Shown here piece after piece: positions 8,301 to 17,412 of a DNA stretch of 64,000 bases. The notes under the pieces are model-generated. The model had not been told where the DNA came from, ran no database searches, and was given only the letters and a program-made list of their open reading frames with translations. The DNA lies in contig NZ_JAGKQQ010000001.1 in NCBI RefSeq assembly GCF_017939745.1, forward strand, positions 6,959,299 through 7,023,298. The letters are read 5' to 3'. Position numbers and translations under genes: made by a program. The stretch is from Gemmata palustris (GTDB lineage: Bacteria; Planctomycetota; Planctomycetia; Gemmatales; Gemmataceae). How positions within the stretch are numbered: position 1 is the stretch's first letter; each line of letters begins with the position of its first letter.

Positions 8301-10007
8301 GGTGGCTTCCGCGGTGCGGAGGCGGGTCGTTGCGTCGTCGGGGGAAGCGAACCCTGGCGCGAACAGGACGGCTTCGGCGTTCGCGCGAAGCGAGTACGCT
8401 TCATCGAGCGCCGGTTTTGCCCAGGTCAACACGTCCGGTCGGGTCGCGGTGTCTTCGATCCACCGGGCCGCTTGGAGCGCGAGTGCCGCACGCTCGTTCG
8501 CCCACGGCGCGAGTGCGCTCTGATCGGCGAGCGCGGCGAGTCGCCGGATGAGTAACACTTCCGCGAACCGCACTTGTGGGTCTTGTGCGGCGAGCAGTTT
8601 CGCGAAGTTGCGGATGCGGGCCGGCGACGGGTCCGCGTCTTCCGTGAGCACCCGAAACACCGCGGCCGCGAGGAGCGGGTGCGGCTTCGTTTTGAACGCA
8701 TCGAAGTCCGCGGAGAGCGGCGGTTCGTTCGGTTTCTCGTCGGGTTTCGTAGGTGCGGGCGCGGGACGTGATTCGGCTGTCACGGCGGCCGTGCGAAGTT
8801 GCTCGATCAGCGCGGGTTCCGGTATCGCGTATCCGGGGAACATCGCCGCGAGTGTGGGCAGCGGATCAGGCGTGGGCACCGCGCGCAGTGCTTTGCCGAC
8901 TTGCTCGGCGTGGGCAAGCGCGAGTGTAAGTTTGTGTTTCACATCCTCAGCGGGAAGTCCGGCTTGGATGTCGCGCTCGGCGCTGAGGAGAGCGGAACGC
9001 GCTTGCCGGAACGCCCACGGAGCAGTCGTCGCCCGCCCGTCCGTGCGCCAGCGGTCGTGTGCTTCCCACGAAGCCTTCAGCCAGTCGGGGTACGCGACTT
9101 CATTGAGCGCGTGCTCCTCGGGAACGTGGCCGGCCGGAATCGCGCGCAGCGTGAAGTCTTTGGCACTCCCAACGAGTGTGGGCGTTTGTGCCGAACCGCG
9201 GTTCGTGCTCGACCAGCGGTTCACGCGCACGCGGACGAAGTTCGCGAGTTCGCTCACAGTCACGCGACCATCGCGGTCGCTGTCCGCGACGCCCTTTAAG
9301 CCCGCTTCGAGGTAGTAGCTGAAGACCGATCGACCGAGTTCCGGTGAGGTGTGGGGCGTTTGCCCCGGTCCACACGCGATGAGGCACAGGCGGTTGTCGT
9401 CGGATACTGCGTCGAGTGCCGCGAATACGGCGGCCGAGAGGTTGCCGGCGGGCGGCGCGTAAAGTGAATCGCCGCTCGGCGGCACAAGGTTCAGAACGAG
9501 CAGTTTGTTGTGCGCTGGGCAATCGCGCACGGCCGCGAGCAGTTCCGTGAGCGTGAGCCGATTTCGCGGGTTATCGCCGGTCGGATCGGCCGGCAACAGG
9601 AACACGGTTCCACCGGCATCAACGGCCGCGGGCGCGGAAAGGGAAATGACCATCGGCTGCAAGCGCGCCGTTTTCGCGAGCGCAGCGAACCGCAAGCGGA
9701 TTTGATCGCGCGACGGGTTCGCGCTCGGGTCGTCGATCGCCTGCCCGAGTAAGTCGGACGCCGCCAGTGCCGCGCGGTCGCGTTCGGCCCACGGGACCGC
9801 GCCGCTTTCCGCGGGGCCGATCGTAATCGCTACGGGCAGCACGGCCACGGAGCGCGGCGGCGACACCCAGTACAGCAACCCGATCACGACGCCCGCGAAC
9901 GCGGTGAGCACCGCCAGCACGAAGAGCAGCCGCGTGCGCCGACCGGCACCGGGAGAGGGCGGCGCGCTGAAGCGCCACAATCGCGGAGTTGCTGAGGGGT
10001 CGGGCAT
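5325..10007 (-). CDS. Giant membrane-anchored pseudo-caspase protein with C-terminal carboxypeptidase-regulatory-like domain
   Basis: The protein has about 1560 residues. I prefer the ATG at 10007, which has GAAGGA seven bases upstream; a GTG at 10031 overlapping the previous stop (GTGA) is possible. One transmembrane segment (LLFVLAVLTAFAGVVIGLLY) follows a short cytoplasmic tail. Residues about 60-300 look like a caspase/metacaspase-fold domain: ACGPGQTPHTSPELGRSVF, then YYLEAGLKGVAD and an EF-hand-like loop DSDRDGRVTVSEL. The positions where the catalytic His and Cys should be read SLSAPAAVDAGG and VLNLVPPSGD, so both are lost. A long central region of helices and beta domains follows, ending in a SpaA/carboxypeptidase-regulatory-like module (DGSFEFKELVPGTYYL). 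It is the downstream partner and paralogue of the next gene upstream. Function unknown; possibly a scaffold or sensor. Confidence 0.75.
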   Translation of the reverse strand: MPDPSATPRLWRFSAPPSPGAGRRTRLLFVLAVLTAFAGVVIGLLYWVSPPRSVAVLPVAITIGPAESGAVPWAERDRAALAASDLLGQAIDDPSANPSRDQIRLRFAALAKTARLQPMVISLSAPAAVDAGGTVFLLPADPTGDNPRNRLTLTELLAAVRDCPAHNKLLVLNLVPPSGDSLYAPPAGNLSAAVFAALDAVSDDNRLCLIACGPGQTPHTSPELGRSVFSYYLEAGLKGVADSDRDGRVTVSELANFVRVRVNRWSSTNRGSAQTPTLVGSAKDFTLRAIPAGHVPEEHALNEVAYPDWLKASWEAHDRWRTDGRATTAPWAFRQARSALLSAERDIQAGLPAEDVKHKLTLALAHAEQVGKALRAVPTPDPLPTLAAMFPGYAIPEPALIEQLRTAAVTAESRPAPAPTKPDEKPNEPPLSADFDAFKTKPHPLLAAAVFRVLTEDADPSPARIRNFAKLLAAQDPQVRFAEVLLIRRLAALADQSALAPWANERAALALQAARWIEDTATRPDVLTWAKPALDEAYSLRANAEAVLFAPGFASPDDATTRLRTAEATARKLKLTADRLQSASAIRDDATLWLTGVTPLVNSGAVNITEAVTVADAVGKLNHMLVPAPGQTGHTFADRVPEWHRLANSVRVALSTANRPLTSESLGALRRRAEGPNAGPSIYAELDAALASPLVPVTDRVALWNARSALARRLCENTLRKDAIDNEAAQKGEPRALTPDLANEAPHDTDLAKRRSRWTGAILRTAVPGDRTEDELLRLAPDRFAFADRLRRVWSEDVPTRLLQSAPERTVAVWPVSVAFPKLDDATTNPHAVPQREAALRMWAWHAARFEYELRDPADPSPAITGVPFATAAARNCATAAKTGGFAYLELAHPSVPKLTFENPSADLKIHLRSIGTPTTARVQVLSPAAEWLKPSPAVSAQLEVIRDSVLSLPLAAGSKPTSHPTALGVLVEATAELSGDKRTYHRRVPVSLRTLSSRVDILVRTDPKAAPQQLTEFRVRPNGQPSSYQLVLFNPSPVPQKIAARLVGLNRETVPINLEPGKPVPLVFTSTTPPPPPLAPGAVAKPDDGFAPISGNALAIELFDPTDKDVVLQTFTLPVVVADPASYLRVSDAVFTPAADGRLNRLSATIVPGDIPGSGACPVKLLFPPEANPKLLVRDGSQAGSIATAGKPVTLYVENIAFPFPTGAKVTVTLSADGVERVATYSATLPTLGETVRLQPQTSPRVRVKALDYASGTVPLPVALEVDNAPEGARLELLVGTARDAGSPVNADRTFLIATARQKLARLRFDPKGEGFELVGSIADHKSVLPVDLLTGKRTLEARLIAPDGDVVTKDRVTVVFDGNVPTDVKFLNLPPKAAKGQPLAVKATCGPSISGIKKVEFFVGKPNKDELPTSPTPMPGVSPDGSEWRATLQMPDQKGIVVVGVKFTSQAGLSTIETQEIELLDAAELNRPAPGKIAGKLVENRIPQPTAVVFLYDAKGNPLAKATTKADGSFEFKELVPGTYYLFSEKERTNRQVKEQVDVKAGELTAKDLELLLK

Positions 10008-10027
10008 GCGCGAGTCCTTCGGGAGCG

Positions 10028-13000
10028 TCACTTCGTCGGCGGTTCCGGGCGCGCCGAGGTGTCCGTTGGTGCGGGTGCGGTCAGTGTCAGGTGCCGGCCG
10101 TCTTTCTCTGCGGCGCGGAGTGCGTCATTCAACACCACGAACTCCAACCCCGTCACCTTCGTTTTCGCATCCGCTTCGGTGAGGCCGGGCCACCAGAAGA
10201 GGCACGTCAGCTTGTTCGCACCCTCATAAAGTCGGATCTCGCGACCGGCGGGCGTGATGCCGCGCGGTCGCGCGAAGATCGGGTTACCTTCCGGGTGCGT
10301 GAGGCGGACGACGAGGCACGTCCGTTTCTGTCGCTCACCGGGGGCCACTTCCACGCCGTGTTCTTCGATCGTGATCGAATCGAGTGTGACCGCGGCCCCG
10401 TTCACGGTAACCGTGCGGCCCCTCAAATCGATGAGGCCACTATCGGGAGCTTTGAACACTTCGCCCGCAGCCGAGAATTGCGTCGGCGCCCACCACGCAC
10501 TGAGTTTGGGGGAGGCGAACGCTTGAGTGCCGGGGAAGTTCGGCCAGCCGGGTGAATGGAGCGACCACGCGGGGGCCGGGAACCCACTTTCCGCGCGCCA
10601 CCGAATTGCGATCGGCTCCGGTTTCGGAACCGACGGCGTGACCTCGAACCACACGTCGCCGATTCGCGCGACGGACGTGCGATGCTCCACGAACGGGTTC
10701 ACGTCGATTGAGGTAAACAGGTCCAGTTTCCCGGCCTTCGCCCCGTTTTGAAGGAGCGCGAGGCGCCAGGAATCGGCCGGGGCGCCGGCCTTCACGATGG
10801 CGGGCACGGTGTCCGCGAACCAGTGGCGCTTGGTGCTCAGTGCGCCGCGATTTTCGGTCAGGTCGAGTAAGAGCCGGTCGCCCGGTGACAGTTGGATGTC
10901 GTCGCTGAACTCGGTGTTGCCGAACACGCTGAGCGTATAAGTACCGGGCGCGAGTTTCCCCGCGTGCCAGTTGTCGTGCTCGCTCGTTCCCGCCATCAGG
11001 CTCGTAACGGGTGCGTCCGATCCGACCGCGCGCAGCGCGAACCGCACGCGCGGGTTCAACCCCGTGCGCACCCACGCGATCAACACATCGATGTCTTTCA
11101 CGCTCACGAACTTGCCGGCCGGTGTGAAAGACTCTGCACTTTTGAATTCGGCCTGGGCGGGTTGCTCCTCTTTGTCCACAGCGAACGCGGCCACACCGAG
11201 CGCCACCTCGGAAGGCGGGAATTCGGCCCGCAGCACGTCGCTCACCGTGCGCTTCTTCTCGCCGTAATCGGGATCGGTCGCGGCCCGGGTATCGACCGCG
11301 TCCGAAATCAGCACGACCGCCTTGAACGGCACCTTCGCGTCCTTGATGCGGTCCTTCGCGCGAACAACAGCGCGCGTGATGGGCGATTCGTGCCACGGCT
11401 CGAGTCCGCGCACCTGTTTCAGCACGTCCTCGACGACCGCGTCGAAATCGATCGGCAAGTCCGTCGGTGGCAGCACTTCGCGGATCGTGTCTTCGGGTGT
11501 CTTCGCGCCGGGCGTCTTCTGGCCGAACGTCCACACGTTGATGGTCGTGCCGGGCGGAAGCTCTTTGAGCAACTTTGTGAGCGCCTCTACCGCGGTCGGG
11601 TAGTTGGCAACGCTCGTCGGGTCTTTCGGGTCGCGTCCCATGCTGCCGGAGCAGTCGAGCACGATCGCCACGGCACCCGTACCGAAGCCGTAGCGCTTCA
11701 GCGCCCGAGTATCCGCGCGCACCGCGAGCCCCACCGTTTGCGGCAGCGGCGCGCTCACCGCGGCGCGATCCGGTACCGCGAAGAAGTCCACCGGGCACGA
11801 TGCGTCCAGCGTGCGCCCGCGGAAGAAGCCGGTCACTCGGAGTGCTTCGGTCTGGGCCTTCGGCGTGAGTGGTTGCGGCCGCGGCGGCCGCGTGAGGCTT
11901 CGTGTCAGCGCGGTAGCACCCGGGGTGGTGCTCACCGCAGTGCGTGTAGAAGCATCGGTCCAAAAGACGGGAAAGCCATCAATTCCCGTGGTCGGGTGCG
12001 GGGCGAATGGCACGTGTACGGTCGGGTTGGGTTCGTCCGTAATTGCGATGCGAGCGGGTAACTTCGGCGCCACCGGGAACGGTGTTTCCACGCGGTACTG
12101 TTTGAAGGGATCGTCGGTCGGGGCGAATGCCGCCGTGATCGCGTTGGCATCGTCCGTGAGGCGCTGGACGGCGAGCGAATAGTACCGCGTGTCGCCCTCG
12201 CCGTACCAGTGATCGGCAAAGGTTCGGCCCGCCTGATACCCGAGGTACCCGCGCACGCGCTCGCGCCGCACCCGGTCGATGGGCGTGTCGGGCACCGCAG
12301 CGCGGGCCGGCGCGATGCGAACCCACCGGTCGGCCGCGAGCACGTCATCGGGCTTCGTGGCGCGTGCGGTCACGGCGTCGAATAGTTCACCACAGCGCGA
12401 GTTGAAGAACGCGAGCGATTGCCGTCCGTCGGCCTGGAACGCGAACCGCACGAGCCGCTCGTGTAGGGCGTGGTAGTCCTCGCCCGGTCGAACTTCGCAC
12501 AGCGTGCAGATCAGGTTCGCGCCGCCGAACCGTTCGAGCAACAGTTGCCCGCGGCGGTTGGCGGTCTCGAACGCGGTCTCTCGCGCTTTGGCAGCGGGAA
12601 TTTCGGGGAGCGCCTCGGGCCGGGTTTCGCCCGTAATGAGCAACTGCCGCGACACGCGCCGGAATTCGCGTGCCAGGGCAACGCGGTTGCTCGGGTTGGC
12701 ACCCAGAAGGGGAGGAGCCGTGAGTACCGCTTCGGCCGTGTTCCACCACTTCACGGCGTCCGCACGCGGGGTCGAATTGGCATCAAACTCCGGTTTCGTT
12801 TTCAGCAGTGCATCAGTTTCGATCGCGAGATGAATCCGACCGGGGGCTCGCGCGTCTGTCAGTTCCCGACCCGCCTTGATAACCCCTTCCAGGGCATTCC
12901 GCGCGTGACCGATTGGTTGTGTGGGCAGGTTTGCTGTTACGTGGAGCTGCTCCCACACGGCGCGCTGGGCGGCGAACCGACTCCCGACAGAATCCGTTGA

Positions 13001-14905
13001 CCAGCGGGCGACCCACTCGGCTTCGGCCACGGCGAGGTGCGCGCCGCAGTGCCACGCCACGAGTGCGTCACGCGGGCCGCTTCCCCAACCCGTCAGTGAG
13101 TCGAACGAGTAATCCTCATTCGCCGAATTGGAGGCGCGTTTCCAGCTCGCTTCGTCGGTCGCGAAACACAGATCTTCGGCTTCGCGTCGCTTCGCATCAA
13201 CTCGCGCGAGTTGAGGGGCGATCCACGGGTAGAAGAACTCCGCGTAGGGATAAATAGACTGTTTTTCGTTGCGATCGGAGGTGAGCATCGCTGCAGCTTC
13301 TTCGGCCTTCAAGCGCTGGTGAAGCACGCTCTTTAGTAGCTGGCCGATCACTTCGGCTTTTGATGCAGCCGGGAGGTGTCGTGCGAGCCCTGAGAGAAAA
13401 TTCAACTCAGCGGGCCGAATGGCGAGCCCGTCACTCACGAGCGGCACGAGGTCGCGCGCGACGGGGAGGCGCGGGAGCGGTTCTTCAGCGGTCCACTCCA
13501 CGAGTGCCCGGCACCAGAGCAACCGGTTCGCTTCGATGTCGCCGGCCTCGTCGCGCACGGCCGCCCATTCTTTCGCGCGGTCGGCGGGTTGCTTCCCCGC
13601 AACGCGCCCGATCCCCGTGAGGAATAGTTTCTGCACTTCGGGCGTCCAGGGCTTCCACCGCTGCCCGCCCACTGCGGACTGGATCGCGAGCGTTTGTGGC
13701 GAAATATCGAGCGTGCGCGCAGATTCGATCTTCCGGCGCAGCTCAGCAGCGTTCTCTCTCGCGCTTGCTGCGCCTTCGGTGTCGCCCGCGAGAACGTGCT
13801 GTTCGTACCGGAGCACCCAGGCTTCGTACTGGCGCCACAAGTGTGGCGAGTACGCGGTGGGCGGCGGAGTCGCCTGCGCGAGCGCACGGTACTCCTGCCA
13901 CTGCTGTTCCAGTTCGGGCGGCGGCTCGAACGGTTCCGGCGCGGAAAGGGGCGCGGGTGGGCCGTCCACCGAAACGAGGTGCATGTCGCGCACGCGCTGC
14001 TCGCCTTCGGCTTTCGGCAGCAGCACCGGGATCTGGCGGGCGCCGCGGTGGTCGCGTGCCCAGTCCGAAACGCGAGACGTGACGAACGCGACCAGCTCGC
14101 CCGCGGTCACGCGCTTGTTGCCGTCGGCATCGGCCCCGCCGTTCAGCCCGTTCATGGCGAAGTGCGAGAAGGAGGACGTTCCCCACTCGGGTGAGGCCCA
14201 CGAGCGCTCGTCGAGTCCGCTACTAAGCCACACCGCGAGGTTCGGGATCGCCGCGATGTCGGCGTCCAGTTCCGCGACGCCGCCCGCGAAATCGTTGTGA
14301 ACCAGCCCCAGATCGGTGAACGCGGGCTCGCGCGCCGCGTCGATGACGAGCATCTTCTGCTTGTCGGCGGGGAGCCGCGCGAGTTGTTCGAGGAGCGTTT
14401 TGAACCGCACGCGCTCGCCCGGTTCACTGGTCGCGTCTTCGGGGAAGAGAAATGGGCCGTCGCGGTCGCGCCCGCCGTGAGCGGTGATAAACACCACGAC
14501 GCACTTTTCTTTTACCGCGGACAGGTCCGGGAGGCCGGCCCGGGTGAGTGACGTCGCGGACCCGCCCGCGAACCGCGCGCGCGTTCCGAACCAACTCCCC
14601 GGCCGCGCGAGGGCCGCGAGTTCCCGCGCGTCCGCCTTGCCGTAGGGGTTGGGTGGCGCGGCGAGTGTGCGATCGTAGTTGGCCGAGAGAACGACGAGGC
14701 GCGCCGGGGCCGGCGGGCGAATCCAGAACACCACCCACGTCACCACCGCGAGCGCGAGCAACCCCAGACCCGCAACGAGCGCGAGCTTCCGCCAGCGCGG
14801 GCGGTACGGGATACGAGCGGTCGGCGCCCGCCAGGCCGGGCCGGACGGGGTGAGTGCGGGGGCAGACGACCCGCGCCACGGCGGTGCGGGTGTTGGCGTG
14901 CTCAT
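10028..14905 (-). CDS. Giant membrane protein: pseudo-caspase domain plus von Willebrand factor A domain (1625 aa)
   Basis: A cytoplasmic Pro-rich tail precedes one transmembrane helix (residues about 40-62). The next 240 residues align by eye with caspase-like peptidases: VVFITAHGGRDRDGPF keeps the catalytic His, but the Cys strand reads MLVIDAAREP, with Ala where Cys belongs; WGTSSFSHFAMNGLNGGADA and an EF-hand-like loop (DADGNKRVTAGEL) follow. A long helical middle leads to a vWA domain near residues 1075-1265 with the MIDAS motif DCSGSMG, usually a metal-dependent protein-binding site. The gene ends 20 bp before the preferred start of its paralogue, so the two form an operon. The upstream flank (14906-15117) is shared with the divergent FGE-like gene. 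Confidence 0.78.
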   Translation of the reverse strand: MSTPTPAPPWRGSSAPALTPSGPAWRAPTARIPYRPRWRKLALVAGLGLLALAVVTWVVFWIRPPAPARLVVLSANYDRTLAAPPNPYGKADARELAALARPGSWFGTRARFAGGSATSLTRAGLPDLSAVKEKCVVVFITAHGGRDRDGPFLFPEDATSEPGERVRFKTLLEQLARLPADKQKMLVIDAAREPAFTDLGLVHNDFAGGVAELDADIAAIPNLAVWLSSGLDERSWASPEWGTSSFSHFAMNGLNGGADADGNKRVTAGELVAFVTSRVSDWARDHRGARQIPVLLPKAEGEQRVRDMHLVSVDGPPAPLSAPEPFEPPPELEQQWQEYRALAQATPPPTAYSPHLWRQYEAWVLRYEQHVLAGDTEGAASARENAAELRRKIESARTLDISPQTLAIQSAVGGQRWKPWTPEVQKLFLTGIGRVAGKQPADRAKEWAAVRDEAGDIEANRLLWCRALVEWTAEEPLPRLPVARDLVPLVSDGLAIRPAELNFLSGLARHLPAASKAEVIGQLLKSVLHQRLKAEEAAAMLTSDRNEKQSIYPYAEFFYPWIAPQLARVDAKRREAEDLCFATDEASWKRASNSANEDYSFDSLTGWGSGPRDALVAWHCGAHLAVAEAEWVARWSTDSVGSRFAAQRAVWEQLHVTANLPTQPIGHARNALEGVIKAGRELTDARAPGRIHLAIETDALLKTKPEFDANSTPRADAVKWWNTAEAVLTAPPLLGANPSNRVALAREFRRVSRQLLITGETRPEALPEIPAAKARETAFETANRRGQLLLERFGGANLICTLCEVRPGEDYHALHERLVRFAFQADGRQSLAFFNSRCGELFDAVTARATKPDDVLAADRWVRIAPARAAVPDTPIDRVRRERVRGYLGYQAGRTFADHWYGEGDTRYYSLAVQRLTDDANAITAAFAPTDDPFKQYRVETPFPVAPKLPARIAITDEPNPTVHVPFAPHPTTGIDGFPVFWTDASTRTAVSTTPGATALTRSLTRPPRPQPLTPKAQTEALRVTGFFRGRTLDASCPVDFFAVPDRAAVSAPLPQTVGLAVRADTRALKRYGFGTGAVAIVLDCSGSMGRDPKDPTSVANYPTAVEALTKLLKELPPGTTINVWTFGQKTPGAKTPEDTIREVLPPTDLPIDFDAVVEDVLKQVRGLEPWHESPITRAVVRAKDRIKDAKVPFKAVVLISDAVDTRAATDPDYGEKKRTVSDVLRAEFPPSEVALGVAAFAVDKEEQPAQAEFKSAESFTPAGKFVSVKDIDVLIAWVRTGLNPRVRFALRAVGSDAPVTSLMAGTSEHDNWHAGKLAPGTYTLSVFGNTEFSDDIQLSPGDRLLLDLTENRGALSTKRHWFADTVPAIVKAGAPADSWRLALLQNGAKAGKLDLFTSIDVNPFVEHRTSVARIGDVWFEVTPSVPKPEPIAIRWRAESGFPAPAWSLHSPGWPNFPGTQAFASPKLSAWWAPTQFSAAGEVFKAPDSGLIDLRGRTVTVNGAAVTLDSITIEEHGVEVAPGERQKRTCLVVRLTHPEGNPIFARPRGITPAGREIRLYEGANKLTCLFWWPGLTEADAKTKVTGLEFVVLNDALRAAEKDGRHLTLTAPAPTDTSARPEPPTK

Positions 14906-15117
14906 AAAGAAGCCCGAGCAGAGTCGAATGTTCGTAACGGTTCTAACGGCACCGCGACCCGATCACGATACGCTCGCGGGCGGCTCGTTCTTTCTCGACC
15001 GATCTCGCCCTTCGGCGAAAGGACGCTTGGGGCGCGGGCGTAGAGTTTCTGTGCGGATCGGGTAAACTGTGCGAACCGGTGCGGTGGTGCCGGTGTACCA
15101 CCACTGTTGGAGCGGGC
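14906..15117. promoter_or_regulatory. Divergent promoter region between the pseudo-caspase operon and the FGE-like gene
   Basis: These 212 bp separate two start codons that point away from each other, so promoters for both operons must lie here. A GGAG stretch sits about 9 bp before the FGE-like ATG. No clear -35/-10 pair, operator palindrome or riboswitch could be picked out by eye. Confidence 0.5.
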
Positions 15118-15987
15118 ATGTCGGAACCGGCTGAAGAAAAACGTGAAGTCACCCGACGGGTTCCGCGCCGCGCCGACCTCAGTCGCGTGCTCGACGACGT
15201 GCTCGGCGCCGCGCCCGCCAGTTCCGCGCGCAAAGCGCTCACCAATTCCGTTGGTATGGCGTTTGTACTGATCCCGGCCGGCAAATTTTTCATGGGTTCG
15301 CCGCCGAGCGAAGTCGGGCACCGCACGAACGAGGGGCCGGTTCACGAGGTGGTGATCGGGAACTCGTTCTACCTCGGCGTCCACCCCGTTACACAGGCCG
15401 TGTACCGCGCGGTGACCGGCCAGAACCCGTCACGGTTCACCGCGGCCGAGGGGGGCGGGCCGGATCACCCGGTCGAATCGGTTTCGTGGGCCGACGCCGT
15501 GGCGTTCTGCGCGCGGTTGAACGCGCGGCCCGAGGAGCAGGCCGCGGGGCGGGGCTACCGTTTGCCGACGGAAGCGGAGTGGGAGTTTGCCGCCCGCTCG
15601 GGCACCGCGGCCCCGTTCGCGTTCGGGGACACCTTCGCCGCGCCACACGGGAACTTCGACACGGTGTATCCTTATGGAGAGGGCGAACCGGGCACGGGCC
15701 TCGGGCGCACGACCCCGGTCACCCGTTACCCGGCGACCGCGTGGGGGCTGCACGACGCCCACGGGAACGTGTGGGAATGGTGCGCCGACTGGTACGGCGA
15801 GGCGTACTATGCCACCTTACCCCTCCGCGACCCGCCGGGGCCGCCCGAGGGCCGGTTCCGGGTGCTCCGCGGGGGGAGCTGGCGCAACCACGCCACCGCG
15901 TGCCGGGCCGCGTACCGGAACGCCCTCGCCCCCCACCAGCGCGATTCGGCCACCGGGTTCCGGGTCTGCTGCGTGTTGAACACCTGA
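15118..15987 (+). CDS. FGE-sulfatase-domain (SUMF1-like) protein lacking the canonical cysteine pair (289 aa)
   Basis: The ATG at 15118 follows TTGGAGCGGGC; a GTG at 15079 is less likely. After about 50 polar residues the protein is a complete FGE-sulfatase fold: MAFVLIPAGKFFMGS, VTQAVYRAVTGQNPS, PVESVSWADAVAFC, YRLPTEAEWEFAARSG, GLHDAHGNVWEWCADWY, RVLRGGSW and GFRVCCVLN. True formylglycine-generating enzymes carry two copper-binding cysteines five residues apart in the RGGS segment; here it reads GGSWRNHATAC, so the first is Asn and only the second remains. It is therefore probably a structural or modified-catalysis member, not a sulfatase activator. FGE-like domains are common beside caspase-like proteins in bacteria with complex signalling, which makes the divergent pseudo-caspase neighbours interesting. 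Confidence 0.85.
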   Translation: MSEPAEEKREVTRRVPRRADLSRVLDDVLGAAPASSARKALTNSVGMAFVLIPAGKFFMGSPPSEVGHRTNEGPVHEVVIGNSFYLGVHPVTQAVYRAVTGQNPSRFTAAEGGGPDHPVESVSWADAVAFCARLNARPEEQAAGRGYRLPTEAEWEFAARSGTAAPFAFGDTFAAPHGNFDTVYPYGEGEPGTGLGRTTPVTRYPATAWGLHDAHGNVWEWCADWYGEAYYATLPLRDPPGPPEGRFRVLRGGSWRNHATACRAAYRNALAPHQRDSATGFRVCCVLNT

Positions 15988-16057
15988 CCGAACGTGCCCC
16001 GGCGCGGCCGGTCTTTACCCTCCCGGGCGAACACAGGCCCCGAAGTGCCACAACGAT

Positions 16058-17404
16058 ATGCCGCGCCTCCTGCTAGTTGAAGACGAACAGGTGAACCGCG
16101 AACTGTTTCGGCGGCGCCTGGAACGGAAGGGGTACACCGTTCTCACCGCGGAGGACGGGGCGAGCGCAATTGCGCTCACCGGGAACGAGGCGCCGGACCT
16201 GGTGCTGATGGACCTCGGTCTGCCCGACGTCGACGGCTGGGAGGTGACGAAGCGCCTCAAAACGGACCCGGTCACCGCCGCGATCCCGATCATTGTGCTG
16301 TCCGCGCACGCGACCTCCGACGCGAAAGAGCGCGCGTTCGCCGCCGGGTGCCAGGACTTTGAGACGAAGCCGGTCAACTGGGACGGGCTGTTCCGCAAGA
16401 TCGAAGAGTGGCTCGCGAAGGCACAAGACGGAGCCACCCGAGCGGCGGCCGAAGCCGCGGCCCGGGCGCGCGAGCTGGCTTCGGGCTCGGGCGAAGTGCC
16501 CGCGCTGCGAGCGATACGCGCCCTCCCGCCCGATACGTCGCCGGCGGAAACGCTCATATTTAGCCCGAAGCCGGCCGGAGTCGCCCCGCTCCCGACCGGG
16601 AAGTATCCCGTTTCCAAGCGGGTGAAAGACGACGAAAAGGAGATCTGCGAGGTCCGACCGAAGCACATTTTGGTGGTCGAGGACAATGACGCGAACCGCG
16701 TGATGCTGTGCCGGCGCTTGAACAAGCACGGGTACGCGACCACCGAAGCCGCGAACGGCCGGGAAGCGCTCGACGCGGTCCACAAGCACACGTTCGACCT
16801 CGTGCTGTGCGACATCATGATGCCCGAAGTGGACGGGTACGAGGTTCTGCGCGAACTCAAGGCCGACCCGGAACTGGCCGCACTGCCGGTCATCATGATC
16901 TCGGCCCTCGATGAGATGGCCGGCGTCGTCCGGTGCATCGAGATGGGGGCCGAAGATTACCTGCAGAAGCCCTACGACCCGGTCATGTTGCACGCGCGCA
17001 TTAATGCGTGCCTGGACAAGCGCCGACTGCGCGATCAAGAACTGGCGTACCTGCGTGCGGTGACCACGCTCACGCGCGCCGCGGAACTCGTGGAGCAGGG
17101 GCAGTTCAACTCGGAGTTGCTGGCGCCGGTCGCGGGCCGCGACGACGCGCTCGGCACGCTGGCCCGCGTGTTCGACCGCATGGCCCGCGAAGTGCAAGCC
17201 CGCATGAAGCAGTTGCAGAGCGACATGCAGCAGATGACGAAGGTGGAAATCGATCACCGCGAGGTGGTTCACGAGGTCGCGCGGGTCACGACGTCGGATG
17301 CCTTCGAGAAGGCCCGCAGGTACGCGGACGAGGCCCGCGCCCGGCGGCACGCGCCCAACCCGATGACCGAAACGATGTTGCTGCCGAAGAAACCGAAGGC
17401 GTAG
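16058..17404 (+). CDS. Response regulator with two receiver domains and a HAMP-like/coiled-coil tail (448 aa)
   Basis: Receiver 1 (residues 3-120) has LVEDE, the phospho-acceptor in LVLMDLGLPDVDGW, VLSAHAT and the lysine in ETKPV. A linker of about 85 residues leads to receiver 2 (about 205-325) with VVEDND, LVLCDIMMPEVDGY, MISALDE and YLQKPYDP, so both domains keep all active residues. No DNA-binding or enzyme domain follows; instead the region TRAAELVEQGQFNSELLAP plus RDDALGTLARVFDRMAREV resembles a cytosolic HAMP-like helix pair, ending in a charged tail. It starts 70 bp after the FGE-like gene on the same strand and precedes a MinD-like ATPase. No histidine kinase is encoded in the window, so the phosphodonor is elsewhere. 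Confidence 0.88.
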   Translation: MPRLLLVEDEQVNRELFRRRLERKGYTVLTAEDGASAIALTGNEAPDLVLMDLGLPDVDGWEVTKRLKTDPVTAAIPIIVLSAHATSDAKERAFAAGCQDFETKPVNWDGLFRKIEEWLAKAQDGATRAAAEAAARARELASGSGEVPALRAIRALPPDTSPAETLIFSPKPAGVAPLPTGKYPVSKRVKDDEKEICEVRPKHILVVEDNDANRVMLCRRLNKHGYATTEAANGREALDAVHKHTFDLVLCDIMMPEVDGYEVLRELKADPELAALPVIMISALDEMAGVVRCIEMGAEDYLQKPYDPVMLHARINACLDKRRLRDQELAYLRAVTTLTRAAELVEQGQFNSELLAPVAGRDDALGTLARVFDRMAREVQARMKQLQSDMQQMTKVEIDHREVVHEVARVTTSDAFEKARRYADEARARRHAPNPMTETMLLPKKPKA

Positions 17405-17412
17405 GGCTCGCC

